DNA of 54,729 bases from an uncultured bacterium (GCA_949297715.1 CASFTJ010000010.1:1-54729); one strand, 5' to 3'. Positions 16,801 to 25,161 are shown, counted from the first letter of the stretch. Notes: a model not told the origin generated them from the letters alone. A program made the numbers and translations.

Positions 16801-17396
16801 TATTTTGGTTCAACTAAGCTTGCAATATCTTCATAAGAAATTTCTTCAATTTTGTGCACTTCGTGAGAAGTTCTGAAACCATCGAAGAATTGAAGAAACG
16901 GAACTTTTGCTTTGTAAGTTGACAAGTGAGCAACTAAAGCCATATCCATTTCTTCCTGAACAGAGTTAGCAGCTAACATTGCATAACCTGTGTTACGGCA
17001 TCCCATAACGTCTGTATGATCACCGAAAATTGCTAATGATTGAGCTGCTAAAGCACGTGCTGATACGTGGATTACGTGCGGAAGCATTTCACCTGCTGCC
17101 TTGTGCATTACAGGTATCATCAACAATAAACCTTGTGATGCTGTGTAAGTTGAAGTTAGAGCACCTGCGGCTAGCGATCCGTGAACTGCACCTGCTGCAC
17201 CTGCTTCTGATTGCATTTCCGCAACTTTTACAGTTTTGCCCCAGATGTTTTTCTTTCCTTGTGATGCCCATTCATCAATCCATTCTCCCATTGTAGAAGA
17301 AGGTGTAATCGGGTAGATTGCTGACACTTCGCTCAATGCATACGCAACATGCGCTGCGGCGTAATTGCCATCAACCGTTATTGTTTTTCCTGGCAT
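13863..17396 (-). CDS. nifJ: Pyruvate:ferredoxin (flavodoxin) oxidoreductase
   Basis: 1177 residues, the usual single-chain length. Domain order: PyrTPP domain I (YPITPSSTMGEWID, EMQSEAGAAGAVHG), domain II (CETIEETIEYLN), gamma domain (about 420-640), two 4Fe-4S motifs at about 690-760 (CIQCGICASACPHA; CKDCTGCGVCIDQCP), a further CAGCGETPYVK cluster, and thiamine-diphosphate binding GGDGWANDIGYGG. It converts pyruvate and CoA to acetyl-CoA and CO2, reducing ferredoxin, the central anaerobic step. AAGGAGG precedes the ATG. A TATAAT lies at 17440-17445 upstream. Single-gene transcript. Codon choice looks optimised, consistent with high expression. Confidence 0.97.
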   Translation of the reverse strand: MPGKTITVDGNYAAAHVAYALSEVSAIYPITPSSTMGEWIDEWASQGKKNIWGKTVKVAEMQSEAGAAGAVHGSLAAGALTSTYTASQGLLLMIPVMHKAAGEMLPHVIHVSARALAAQSLAIFGDHTDVMGCRNTGYAMLAANSVQEEMDMALVAHLSTYKAKVPFLQFFDGFRTSHEVHKIEEISYEDIASLVEPKYIEEFRNRAMRPEAPICKVGAQNTDVYFQGRETVNKYYDAVPDIVQEYMDKVAKITGRQYHPFDYVGAPDATDVIVAIGSGCETIEETIEYLNAKRGTKYGLVKVRLYRPFDTKRFNAALPKTTKRIAVLDRTKEPGSIGEPLYMDVVAALENKDIRVIGGRYGLSSKEFTPSMVYAIYKHSENNGFHGFTVGIEDDVTHKSLKVTEHIVTEPEGTTNCMFWGLGSDGTVGANKNSIKIIGQYTNKDAQAYFAYDSKKSFGVTVSHLRFGDKQIKSTYLITAPDFVSCSAHAYIGRYDLLKGIKEGGTFLLNSPWSKEEAFSHLTRDMQETIINKKIKFYNVDAEKLIEQQPGLRGKGANTVMMVAYFKVSGIIPFEQALEGMREMTKKTFKKKGDDVVNMNLALIDAAVDATEEVVVPSSLAGVAHADDIKLIPDNASDFAKKIIEPSMRQKGDDIPVSAMSNDGVIPTGTACLEKRGIAPRVPKWNPENCIQCGICASACPHAAIRTKLIEEKDLANAPESFKTIPAKPALADEKFKVQVYCKDCTGCGVCIDQCPMAKNPEKAALTWSTIEEEEAVGEVVNEKFFDSLPDNVMGKNTTKTIKGAMLRKPLFEFSGACAGCGETPYVKLVSQLFGENAIVANATGCSSIYSGTFPTIPYTTNKDGRGPAWANSLFEDNAEFGFGMRLAVDQNRDTLKTYVGKVLENEKTPADLKEALTAAMSHWDNSKTEEAVKAQEDAKKVIAKYADCGCPDLAKVRELQDYFTDKSVWIIGGDGWANDIGYGGIDHVIAQNQNVNILVLDTEVYSNTGGQASKSTPTGAVAKFATGGKKTYKKNMGLMSMSYGYVYVASVALGADRAQTLKAFQEAEAYNGPSIIFAYAPCIAHGIDMSKTQTEQKRAVEAGYFPLYRYNPENEVPFTWDAKEPKESYQDFIKSEGRYKSLMKTNPEHAAELYAQAEEDASKRMAVYKAVGELMK

Positions 17397-17439
17397 AATT
17401 AAATAACCTCCTTATTGATTTACTATTACTTAATTACTA

Positions 17440-17445
17440 ATTATA
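17440..17445 (-). promoter_or_regulatory. -10 box upstream of PFOR
   Basis: TATAAT on the minus strand, about 44 bases before the PFOR start codon. No convincing TTGACA lies at the usual spacing. The 17397-17608 gap also holds the plus-strand promoter of the next gene, which I could not define. Confidence 0.45.
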
Positions 17446-17608
17446 CGCTCTTACCTTTAATCATAATACAAACATAACTTTTTAACAAAGAATAATCTTT
17501 GTAAATTATTATTAAGTTTAACGTTGGTTTTTGAATATTAAGGTAAAATTTTATGTTCAGGTGTTTTATACGAATTAGAATTTTAAAAGGTTAGGAAGGA
17601 TTGTCGAT

Positions 17609-18838
17609 ATGAATATTTTAGTTACCCCGAATTTTCAAATTGTAAATACAAACAATAACAACAAACAAAAATTTTTACCTTTGAGAAGCTTTAATATGCC
17701 AAAGTATAATAATACTTTGGTAAAGGATACCGTATCCTTTAGCGGAAAAACTTCGATTATTGGAAATGCTATTGAACAATCCTATCTTTCCAGAGTTGAA
17801 AAGTTTATTGATTATGCTAAAAATTTCCATAATGCTCTAAAAAATGCTTGTGACGAACTTGCGGATTTAGGCTTTACTTACGACGAAGTTTACAACAGCA
17901 AACACCCGATTAAATCTTTTGATTCGTACGTAGACAAATATGAAAGACAAGGATATGTGCAAGATACCGTCAGAGGAACGGTATACTGGACAGATCAGTC
18001 AAATATAGGCTCATTTAAAAAATTTCTGGAAGTTATGAAGGAAAAAGGTTATGAACCTGCTGTTATTAGAGTGCTGAATCAAAAAACAGGCAAGTTAGAT
18101 AAACTTCCGGATTTGGAAATTAGGCAAAACGGGATTTCAAAAGAAGATTTAGCTCCGTTAGGGCCTTTTCTTCAGAAATCCGAAATCTCTAAACCCAGAA
18201 GCAGTACTTATGCAGATTATCAAATGAGATTTGTTCCTATAAGCAAAAAAGGCAAAAACGAAAACAAACAAACTCTTGAATTAATTATGCTTTACGGACC
18301 TCATTATGCTAAGGCCAAAGAATTAGAATCCAAATATGTATACAATATTGCACGTTCTTTTGACAAGCTTCACATTGACACAAAAACCAAATACGCTGAA
18401 AACACTCCGGGAAGAAGAATCTCTAACAACATCGACGTAATTAAAACAAGACTCCGTGAAGATATTTCTAAACCTTTATTTATGAATGCTTACAACGCTG
18501 ATTTGAAAGTTAAAGGAGAAGAAAAACTTCCGATTGTAATCAGCAAAGTGCATGCTAAAATGCTTGACGGATACATGTCCGGTATCAGACAAAAAATCCC
18601 TATGTATTACAAGGAAATGAAACAAAAAATTCAGTCTGATGAATATATTATATCCTTAATAAAAAATTCAAGCGATTACGAAATTCGTGAAGACAAGACT
18701 ATCACCCCTGAAGAAATAATTCGTTACAGAGAATTTTTCAAAGCAAGACTTGAAGTTATGGAAAGTGATGACATCTCTAATATTGCTAAAACTCAAGAAA
18801 TGCTGAAAGAAACTCTTAGCAAATACGCCGAAAAATAA
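17609..18838 (+). CDS. Hypothetical protein, possible RelA/SpoT-like nucleotidyltransferase fold
   Basis: 409 residues; GGAAGGA eight bases before ATG. The N-terminal 45 residues are N/K-rich and unstructured, ending in VSFSGK. After a helical segment (60-115) comes DTVRGTVYW (119-127), then STYADYQMRFV (about 200) and LELIMLYGPHYAKAKELESKYVYNIAR (from about 224). This D-x-x-RGT, Y-x-x-x-R and E-l-i-x-x-x-P-h-a-x-A order is reminiscent of RelA/SpoT-type domains, but it is a weak pattern and not a firm call. The C-terminal 150 residues are helical and basic. Its stop abuts the rlmD stop. Could be a secreted or toxin-like protein. Confidence 0.6.
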   Translation: MNILVTPNFQIVNTNNNNKQKFLPLRSFNMPKYNNTLVKDTVSFSGKTSIIGNAIEQSYLSRVEKFIDYAKNFHNALKNACDELADLGFTYDEVYNSKHPIKSFDSYVDKYERQGYVQDTVRGTVYWTDQSNIGSFKKFLEVMKEKGYEPAVIRVLNQKTGKLDKLPDLEIRQNGISKEDLAPLGPFLQKSEISKPRSSTYADYQMRFVPISKKGKNENKQTLELIMLYGPHYAKAKELESKYVYNIARSFDKLHIDTKTKYAENTPGRRISNNIDVIKTRLREDISKPLFMNAYNADLKVKGEEKLPIVISKVHAKMLDGYMSGIRQKIPMYYKEMKQKIQSDEYIISLIKNSSDYEIREDKTITPEEIIRYREFFKARLEVMESDDISNIAKTQEMLKETLSKYAEK

Positions 18839-20188
18839 TTAAACTTCTATAATCGCAACATTTTCAATATGATAAGTATGGCAGAACATATCGAAAGACT
18901 GGATGCTTTTTACGCTGCAGCCTTTTTCACATAAATATTTTAAATCCCTTGCTAATGTCGCAGGATTACAGCTTACATAAATTATCTCACCTTTTGTAAG
19001 CCTTAAAACTTCATCCAAAGATTCTTTTGTGCAACCCTTACGCGGCGGATCTATTATTGATACATCAAACCTTCTGTTCTCTTTTTTGAAAAATTCCGCA
19101 GCATCTCCGCTATGAATTTCAACATTATTTACTTTATTCATAACTAAACTTTCTTCGGCTTTTTTGCAAGATTCAGGATTTTCTTCAATTGTCACAACCT
19201 TATCCGAAACATCAGCCAAGCAAATTCCAAAGGTCGAAATCCCAGCATAAGCATCCATAACTAATGGTGAATCGTAATTGTCTTTTATATAATTTCTGAC
19301 ATAAGCAAAAATATTCTCCGCACTTGCAGGGTTAATCTGGAAAAAAGTATCCGCACCAATTTTAAAAACTTTATCAAGAAGCTTTTCTTCTACATAATCT
19401 GAACCAACCACGCATTCTGTCTTTTTTCCTAAAATAACATTCGACTTTTGAGTATTAAAATTCAGACAAACACCCGTTACTTCATCAAAATTATTAAATA
19501 TTTCCATAGCAAAATTCTTTAAACTCCTGTTTGAACCGCCAGAATTAACGACAAGTGCAACAAGAATTTTTCCGCTGTATCTTGAAACCCTAATTACAAT
19601 ATGCCTTAAATCTCCTGTGTAAGTTTTTTCTTCATACCCTGAAATTTGAAATTTCAAAGCGTTTTCTCGAATAAAATCAATAATTCTGTCACAAATTTCC
19701 GGCTGTACAGGGCAATATTTTATATTAACAATTTCGTGCGACTGAGGCTTGTAATAACCGGCAAGAAGCCTTTTCGAAACCTTTGTCTGAGAAATAGGAA
19801 ACTGAATTTTATGACGATAATTTTTAATTTCAGGACTTGGAACAGGAAGGGGAATCTCAACATCCAAACCGCCGATTTTTCTGATTGAATCCTCTACAAT
19901 CTGCCTTTTTATTTCCAGTTGATAATCGTAATCAATCATTTGCAGCTGACACGCTCCGCAAACCTTTAACATCGGACAAAAAGGTTTAATCCTGTGAGGT
20001 GAAGAACTAATAATTTCAACAACGTCTGCAGCTGCAAAATTTTTCTTAACTTTTGTTATTCTGATTTTGACTTCATCTTCAGGGCAAACGTTTTCAACAA
20101 AAACCACACAACCATCAATTCTGGCTATACCAGTCCCTAAGTTTGATATCTTTTCTATTTTAACCGTTAATTCATCACTAATTTTCAT
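18839..20188 (-). CDS. rlmD: 23S rRNA (uracil-5-)-methyltransferase, RlmD/RumA family
   Basis: 449 residues. N-terminal TRAM domain (about 1-60), Fe-S cysteines CPMLKVCGACQLQ (about 71-83), then a SAM-dependent Rossmann domain with MDAYAGISTFGICLA (motif I), SIIDPPRKGC, and the catalytic SCNPATLARDL near the C-terminus. The family makes m5U in 23S rRNA or tRNA; RlmD, RlmCD and TrmA-like members cannot be separated reliably by eye. No partner genes. Convergent with the preceding gene with no gap. Confidence 0.88.
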   Translation of the reverse strand: MKISDELTVKIEKISNLGTGIARIDGCVVFVENVCPEDEVKIRITKVKKNFAAADVVEIISSSPHRIKPFCPMLKVCGACQLQMIDYDYQLEIKRQIVEDSIRKIGGLDVEIPLPVPSPEIKNYRHKIQFPISQTKVSKRLLAGYYKPQSHEIVNIKYCPVQPEICDRIIDFIRENALKFQISGYEEKTYTGDLRHIVIRVSRYSGKILVALVVNSGGSNRSLKNFAMEIFNNFDEVTGVCLNFNTQKSNVILGKKTECVVGSDYVEEKLLDKVFKIGADTFFQINPASAENIFAYVRNYIKDNYDSPLVMDAYAGISTFGICLADVSDKVVTIEENPESCKKAEESLVMNKVNNVEIHSGDAAEFFKKENRRFDVSIIDPPRKGCTKESLDEVLRLTKGEIIYVSCNPATLARDLKYLCEKGCSVKSIQSFDMFCHTYHIENVAIIEV

Positions 20189-20207
20189 AAAAAAATTATA
20201 TCACGAA

Positions 20208-20891
20208 CTACTTTGGTAAATTTTTCCAGTAATTTTTTTCGGTTAAAGCTTTATAAGTGCATCCAACGCCATTATAAATATTACTAGAGGTATAAGAACA
20301 GTAAGTCGCTTCATCTGAAAATATTGTTCCTTCTGCTCCCATTGGTAATAACCTCCCATCATTCATTAATTGAAATGTAAATAAATCATGCCCCCAGCGA
20401 TTAGGATTTTTTATAAATCCATTAACATCTACCGTTATAGATGACAGTGAAGTCACTGAATTTTCTAAGAAAATTGCACTACCGTCTTTTAATATAAACT
20501 GACCATCATCTAATAAAGATAATCGCATTGTTTGATTGTTATATGTTTTATAAGCTGCTTTGTAATTTTGATTGGCAATTTCATACATAGGAACGCAAGC
20601 TTTGCTTTGATCACCTGCACCATACCCACAATCAATAAGAACATCAAAATATTTTATTAATATTGTCTTCAATTCACGATTTTCTAACGCATTAGCTTCC
20701 AATTTTTCACCATTCTGCGCCTGATACATCGTTAGAGCCTGTTGAATTACCGAATAATTCTTTTTAAGCCCTGCTTCAAGCTCTTTTTTTTGACTGTTAT
20801 TAATCAAACTCGGCAAAGTCATTGCTACAACCACTCCAATAATCCCAATTGTTATCAACACTTCTGCAAGTGTAAAAGCTTCGTTTTTCAT
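20208..20891 (-). CDS. Type IV pilin-like / pseudopilin protein
   Basis: 227 residues. A short charged leader, MKNEA, precedes FTLAEVLITIGIIGVVVAMTL, the class III prepilin signal; cleavage by prepilin peptidase is expected before F6, although the usual Gly at -1 is Ala. The C-terminal globular part has cysteines (CGYG, ACVP, YCSY, GCTY) likely in disulfides, and ends YWKNLPK, like the paralogue at 32857 (YWKNLPNP). Such proteins build pili or type II-like secretion pseudopili. It is divergently transcribed from a small XRE regulator 78 bases away. Confidence 0.88.
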   Translation of the reverse strand: MKNEAFTLAEVLITIGIIGVVVAMTLPSLINNSQKKELEAGLKKNYSVIQQALTMYQAQNGEKLEANALENRELKTILIKYFDVLIDCGYGAGDQSKACVPMYEIANQNYKAAYKTYNNQTMRLSLLDDGQFILKDGSAIFLENSVTSLSSITVDVNGFIKNPNRWGHDLFTFQLMNDGRLLPMGAEGTIFSDEATYCSYTSSNIYNGVGCTYKALTEKNYWKNLPK

Positions 20892-20969
20892 AATACTCCT
20901 TCTCTATAATAAATTAGATATACTTAATTGACTATAATTAATTTATCATATCTTATTAGAATTGTAAAC

Positions 20970-21254
20970 ATGCAATACATAAGAAAGAACTTAGATCCCC
21001 GAAAACAACTGTTATTAAATGCCATAGGGGAGCTGATACGGGAAAAAAGACAACTTCAAAATAAAGGGATTTTGTTATTCAGTTATGAATACGATATTTC
21101 GAACAGCTCAATAGCACTTCTGGAAAAAGGGAAAAGAGATGTCCAGATTACGACACTATGGAAGCTTGCAAATGCTTTCGGTATGAGTTTTTCTGAATTT
21201 GTGATTGAAGTTGAAAAGAGATTACCAAAGGATTTCAAATTAATTGAAGATTAA
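20970..21254 (+). CDS. Small XRE-type HTH regulator, divergent from pilin gene
   Basis: About 94 residues from the ATG at 20970 (an in-frame ATG at 20928 would start inside the promoter region). An HTH_3 domain spans about 10-75: LIREKR, an insert, YEYDISNSSIALLEKGKRD, then TLWKLANAFGMSFSEFV. It is separated by only 78 bases from a divergent pilin-like gene, the same layout as 32517-33606, so it may control that gene and itself. Followed by the promoter of tRNA-Val. Confidence 0.8.
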   Translation: MQYIRKNLDPRKQLLLNAIGELIREKRQLQNKGILLFSYEYDISNSSIALLEKGKRDVQITTLWKLANAFGMSFSEFVIEVEKRLPKDFKLIED

Positions 21255-21267
21255 AACAAAAAAGTTA

Positions 21268-21296
21268 TTGACATAAAAAAATGTTTGTTCTAACAT
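21268..21296 (+). promoter_or_regulatory. Sigma-70 promoter of tRNA-Val
   Basis: TTGACA (21268-21273), 17-base spacer, TAACAT (21291-21296). The tRNA begins 31 bases after the -10 box. Confidence 0.75.
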
Positions 21297-21327
21297 AAGA
21301 AACGTCGAAAGACACCCAGAGAAATGA

Positions 21328-21403
21328 GGGCGTTTAGCTCAGTTGGTAGAGCGTCTCCCTTACAAGGAGAGGGTCAAAAGTTCGAGTCTTTTAACGCCCA
21401 CCA
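21328..21403 (+). tRNA. tRNA-Val (anticodon TAC)
   Basis: Cloverleaf with acceptor GGGCGTT/AACGCCC, D-arm GCTCAGTTGGTAGAGC, anticodon loop CTTACAA giving TAC, and T-arm AAAAGTTCGAGTCTTTT. The CCA end is encoded. It has its own promoter and terminator. Confidence 0.97.
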
Positions 21404-21409
21404 TAAAAA

Positions 21410-21434
21410 AGACCGCACTAAGCGGTCTGTTTTA
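21410..21434 (+). terminator. Terminator after tRNA-Val
   Basis: A 7-bp stem, AGACCGC with GCGGTCT around ACTAA, followed by GTTTTA. Confidence 0.8.
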
Positions 21435-21576
21435 GTAATAGTAATAAATCCGGAAATTCTTAATTTTATATATGCCTAAACTCTATTTAATTTGTTATTT
21501 TTTTCATTTTAACAAAAGTTAATTTTGTTGAACAATAAAAATTAATTGACTTAAGTCCTTTGGCATAGTAATATAC

Positions 21577-22308
21577 ATGCAAAACATAAAACTTGATACT
21601 AATAAGGAAAATAATGTTTTGAAGGAAATTATTATATTTATAGTTATAATCTTTTTAGTAGTTTTAATTATTCTTAATTTTATTGTATATATTATACTAC
21701 CAATTAGTTTGTTTATTGCTGAAGGTATAAAATTTATAAAAAATAAAATTCTAAGAAAGGAGCGAGATAAAGATCTTGATCGAATTATTATGGATCTTTA
21801 TAAGTTATCAGACGAAGCCAGAGCTGGAGTTTTAATAATTATCTACGAGTTAGGTCTTGCAACGAATCCTTATAGGACAAACCCCGATGGTAACTGGTAT
21901 TATAAATTATCAGAGACTCAAAGCTATGATGAACTTTGCGTATTATACAATATGCATATTGATTTATCCTTTGACTACAAGGAGAAATTTAGTAAAATAA
22001 AAAGCAAGTTAAAAAAATTAGCAAGAATAGAACTAAATTTAAATGATAGTTTCTATATGATTGCATCTCTAGCTCATGAAATATTTGCACATGTTATCTC
22101 TTACTCAAAAGCAAAAAAAAATAAAGAACCGCAAATTAGAGAGATTTTTAAAATATTAAATAAATCTACAAATATAAGTAATATGGCAGTTTTTATGGAT
22201 GAAAATTCTGAAATGTTTCCATATATTAATAAAACAAATTATTCTTATCAGAAAATTGCAAGTTTAATACAAGAATGGAAAAATTTAAATGAAATACCAA
22301 GGTTTTGA
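21577..22308 (+). CDS. Unknown membrane-anchored protein in AT-rich islet
   Basis: 243 residues, not recognised. Residues about 17-50 are one long hydrophobic block (IIIFIVIIFLVVLIILNFIVYIILP), a membrane anchor; the remaining 190 residues are soluble, helical and Lys/Ile-rich. The start is uncertain: TTGACT (21546-21551) and TAATAT (21569-21574) form a good promoter whose start site would fall at or after the ATG, so the mRNA may be leaderless or translation may start at the TTG at 21619. Codons are strongly A/T-ended, more so than in neighbouring housekeeping genes. It overlaps the next gene by 20 bases, so the two are probably co-translated. Confidence 0.65.
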   Translation: MQNIKLDTNKENNVLKEIIIFIVIIFLVVLIILNFIVYIILPISLFIAEGIKFIKNKILRKERDKDLDRIIMDLYKLSDEARAGVLIIIYELGLATNPYRTNPDGNWYYKLSETQSYDELCVLYNMHIDLSFDYKEKFSKIKSKLKKLARIELNLNDSFYMIASLAHEIFAHVISYSKAKKNKEPQIREIFKILNKSTNISNMAVFMDENSEMFPYINKTNYSYQKIASLIQEWKNLNEIPRF

Positions 22309-22894
22309 AGAATTAATAACCCATAACATATCTATAATTAAAGAATATGAAACTTTTAACTCCTATACTGAAGCATTTTATCAAATATTGTACAGATTAT
22401 ATATACTGTTTATTGACAATGATTGTGTACAAGGTTTAGACATTTTAAACAAAGCTTGCTTTAAATTAATTATAGATAAATTAGGAATTAGTTTTGCAGA
22501 ATATTTTAAAGCTAGAGCCAGAGTAATTTATTATATTTGTTGGAAATATAACTTAATAGAATCATCAGTAGATGCAAAAGTTATGGAACATAAATATTCT
22601 ATTGATAACAAAGCAATTATAAGAAAATATACTAATTTAATTAAGAAACAAAATACTACCTTACCAAATTCTATTTCTAAATATGGAACAGAAAATATGC
22701 TTTTTTTCTGTAATTTATCTTTATTTTACTTGGAAAGAGGCATGGCATATTGCCGTCTTCAAAACTATTCAAAAGCATTTAAAGATTTAGTATTAGCTAT
22801 AAAATATTCAGAAATTGAAAAAAGAAATTTTGTTTTTGACTATTGCAAATTTATTTTTTCGATAATTCAAGAAAAAATTGAACAAACACATTGA
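22289..22894 (+). CDS. Unknown helical protein coupled to membrane partner
   Basis: 201 residues, not recognised. It is predicted all-helical with many Tyr, Ile and Lys. A C-terminal LFYLERGMAYCRLQNYSKAFKDLVLAI segment (about 150-176) looks like one TPR-type helix pair. There is no membrane segment. It overlaps the upstream membrane protein gene by 20 bases in another frame. The two-gene unit is boxed between tRNA-Val and tRNA-Ala and is very AT-rich, consistent with acquired DNA. A paired membrane plus soluble product suggests a defence, toxin or signalling pair, but no motif proves it. Confidence 0.65.
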   Translation: MKYQGFEELITHNISIIKEYETFNSYTEAFYQILYRLYILFIDNDCVQGLDILNKACFKLIIDKLGISFAEYFKARARVIYYICWKYNLIESSVDAKVMEHKYSIDNKAIIRKYTNLIKKQNTTLPNSISKYGTENMLFFCNLSLFYLERGMAYCRLQNYSKAFKDLVLAIKYSEIEKRNFVFDYCKFIFSIIQEKIEQTH

Positions 22895-23011
22895 CTTCAT
22901 ACCTGAATACATTTCCTTATATATCACTTTAGAATATTTTGAGCAAATAGTTCAATGCTAATAATTTTTTTGTAAAATGTTTAAATTCCATATAAACTTA
23001 AATTTGGGCAA

Positions 23012-23084
23012 GGGGCGTTAGCGCAGTTGGTAGCGCGTGACACTGGCAGTGTCAAGGTCAGGGGTTCGAATCCCCTACGCTCCA
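23012..23084 (+). tRNA. tRNA-Ala (anticodon GGC)
   Basis: Acceptor GGGGCGT/ACGCTCC with the G3-U70 wobble that marks alanine tRNAs, D-arm GCGCAGTTGGTAGCGC, anticodon loop CTGGCAG giving GGC, T-arm GGGGTTCGAATCCCC, discriminator A. CCA is not encoded. Confidence 0.97.
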
Positions 23085-23094
23085 TAATTTATTT

Positions 23095-23751
23095 TTAAGT
23101 CAAATATCTGAGTTTTACCAGTTTATAATTTTCATCAGCCGTAATAATATCTTTGGTATCAAGACACTCAAATCGTGAACTGCGTGGAAAAACTACATCG
23201 CCTGCTCTGGAAATTCTTGAACCTTTCGGAACTTCTATATCATATAAAATGCCTCTGTTGTTTGCCAGAAAATTCTTTGAATACGCCTCTGTTTCAGCGG
23301 CATAAGCATACTCTCTCATCATAATAACATCACCTTTTTTAACATTAAGTGCCTTTTGGTAAAGCGGATATTCAGAAAAAAATTCGGGTTTTTCACCTAT
23401 ACATCTATAAACATGCATATCTTCTTCAGTCGGAACAAGCCGTCTGAAATCTAAATCAGTTTTAGTAATTATTTGACGAGGCGTAAGCCCGATTTGAGGT
23501 TGAATTTCATTAATCATTTTAGGATAAGGTGATTTTATAAGATGATGGTTTATTGAATGCAGATATTCGCTTAATTCAACAGACTTCCGCCCGTTAGAAT
23601 TTAATTTACCTGATTCAGCCGCCATTTTCCAATATTTATGGCAAAAAAGCTCCTCTGAGGGTATAGCCTTTAACAAACTTTGAGACTTTTTGGTTTTCCC
23701 GACTATTTTTCGGACAACAGTGCTGCCAACTTTAAACAAGCGTTTTATCAT
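23095..23751 (-). CDS. ADP-ribosyltransferase-fold-like protein, catalytic Glu possibly replaced
   Basis: 218 residues, basic N-terminus, no signal peptide. The order of motifs resembles toxin-type mono-ADP-ribosyltransferases: VYRCIGE with R116, an AYAAETEAYSKNF block (149-161) where an S-T-S strand is expected, then VPKGSRISR and GDVVFPRSSRFECL (184-197) in place of the usual E-V-L-x-P-R-x-x-x-F. The usual catalytic Glu before V-L is Asp185 here, so activity is uncertain. Fold assignment is by eye. A secreted effector, a phage-derived enzyme or a degenerate copy are all possible. Single gene between tRNA-Ala and the ugd gene. Confidence 0.6.
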   Translation of the reverse strand: MIKRLFKVGSTVVRKIVGKTKKSQSLLKAIPSEELFCHKYWKMAAESGKLNSNGRKSVELSEYLHSINHHLIKSPYPKMINEIQPQIGLTPRQIITKTDLDFRRLVPTEEDMHVYRCIGEKPEFFSEYPLYQKALNVKKGDVIMMREYAYAAETEAYSKNFLANNRGILYDIEVPKGSRISRAGDVVFPRSSRFECLDTKDIITADENYKLVKLRYLT

Positions 23752-23820
23752 TAAAAATTTTCCCCATTAAACCTATATATAATAAGTATTTTTCTAAGGA
23801 AAAATTGCCTTACGAAAAAA

Positions 23821-25161
23821 CTAATCTTTAACACAGCACAATTCAGAATGAACTGCAAAAGATTTGCGCCCGATGCAATAATATTCAAATCCTCGTTGAA
23901 TCATGCGTTCAGGTTCATATTGATTACGCCCGTCAAAAATTACCGGAGATTTCATTAGAACTTTCACGCGCTCAAAATCAGGACGTCTAAACTCATTCCA
24001 CTCAGTCAACAAAAGCAATGCATCAGCATTTTCAAGCGTGTCGTAAGAATTTTTAGCATAATAAATTTTTCCGCCCCAAATATTATAAGCCGTATCCATA
24101 GCTTTTGGATCAAACGCTCTTATTTTTGCCCCTCTTTTAAGAAGTTCATCTATTATAGTGATAGAAGGCGCCATTCTCATATCATTAGTTTTGGGTTTAA
24201 AAGCAAGTCCCCATACTGCAAAAGTTTTCCCGCTTAAATCAGTTCCGAAACGAGTTAAAATTTTGTTAACAAACAGCATACGCTGCTCTTTATTAATCTC
24301 ATTAATTGCCTGCAAAATTCTATGTTCACACCCGTTGTCTACAGCAGTTTTAAGAAGAGCTTTTATATCTTTCGGAAAACAACTCCCGCCATATCCAAGT
24401 CCGGGAAAGAAAAACTGCGTACCTATACGTTTATCAGAGCACATGCCGTTTCTAACCATCTCTGCATCAGCACCTACCTTTTCACAAATATTAGCCATTT
24501 CATTTGCAAAAGATATCTTCATTGCTAAAAAAGAATTCGCAGCATACTTAGTCATTTCGGCAGACCTTACATCCATAATAACAAACCTGCTTGCTGTTCT
24601 GAAAAATGATGCGTAAAGTTCCTGCATAACAGCCGTAGCTTTGGACGAATTTGAGCCAATTACGATTCTGTCAGGCTTCAGAAAATCTTCAACAGCAGCA
24701 CCTTGTTTTAAAAATTCAGGATTTGAGATAACATCAAAATCACCCGAATAATATTTTCCTATAATTTCGGTAACTTTATCTGCTGTACCGACCGGTACAG
24801 TTGACTTATTAACAATAACTTTATAACCGTTCATTGCTTTCCCAATGCTTTCAGCAGCGGAAATAACATACTCTAAATCCGCAGAACCGTCTTCACTTTG
24901 AGGAGTTCCGACTGCTATAAAGCACACAAAAGATTTTTCAACTGCAGTTTTCAAATCAGTTGAAAAAGTTAATCTGTTATCCAACACATTAGATTTTATA
25001 AGTTCTTCAAGTCCCGGTTCATATATTGGAATAATCCCTTTGTTTAACTGTTCTATTTTAGAAACATCCGTATCAACACATATAACATCGTTACCCATAT
25101 CCGCAAGACACGTTCCTGCAACTAATCCGACATATCCTGTTCCTATTACACAAATTTGCAT
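23821..25161 (-). CDS. ugd: UDP-glucose 6-dehydrogenase
   Basis: About 446 residues from the ATG at 25161, which has GGGAG eight bases upstream (an ATG at 25176 is in frame). NAD-binding ICVIGTGYVGLVAG at the N-terminus, NKSTVPVGT, NPEFLKQG, and the catalytic GGSCFPKD cysteine motif at about 260, then the UDP-binding C-terminal domain (FKPKTNDMR). It oxidises UDP-glucose to UDP-glucuronate for envelope polysaccharide. It is divergent from the MsbA-like exporter gene, which fits an envelope role for both. Confidence 0.95.
   Translation of the reverse strand: MQICVIGTGYVGLVAGTCLADMGNDVICVDTDVSKIEQLNKGIIPIYEPGLEELIKSNVLDNRLTFSTDLKTAVEKSFVCFIAVGTPQSEDGSADLEYVISAAESIGKAMNGYKVIVNKSTVPVGTADKVTEIIGKYYSGDFDVISNPEFLKQGAAVEDFLKPDRIVIGSNSSKATAVMQELYASFFRTASRFVIMDVRSAEMTKYAANSFLAMKISFANEMANICEKVGADAEMVRNGMCSDKRIGTQFFFPGLGYGGSCFPKDIKALLKTAVDNGCEHRILQAINEINKEQRMLFVNKILTRFGTDLSGKTFAVWGLAFKPKTNDMRMAPSITIIDELLKRGAKIRAFDPKAMDTAYNIWGGKIYYAKNSYDTLENADALLLLTEWNEFRRPDFERVKVLMKSPVIFDGRNQYEPERMIQRGFEYYCIGRKSFAVHSELCCVKD

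Noticed and set aside
15284-17296. Several open frames opposite and within the PFOR gene
   Set aside because: Shadows caused by strong codon bias of the PFOR reading frame.
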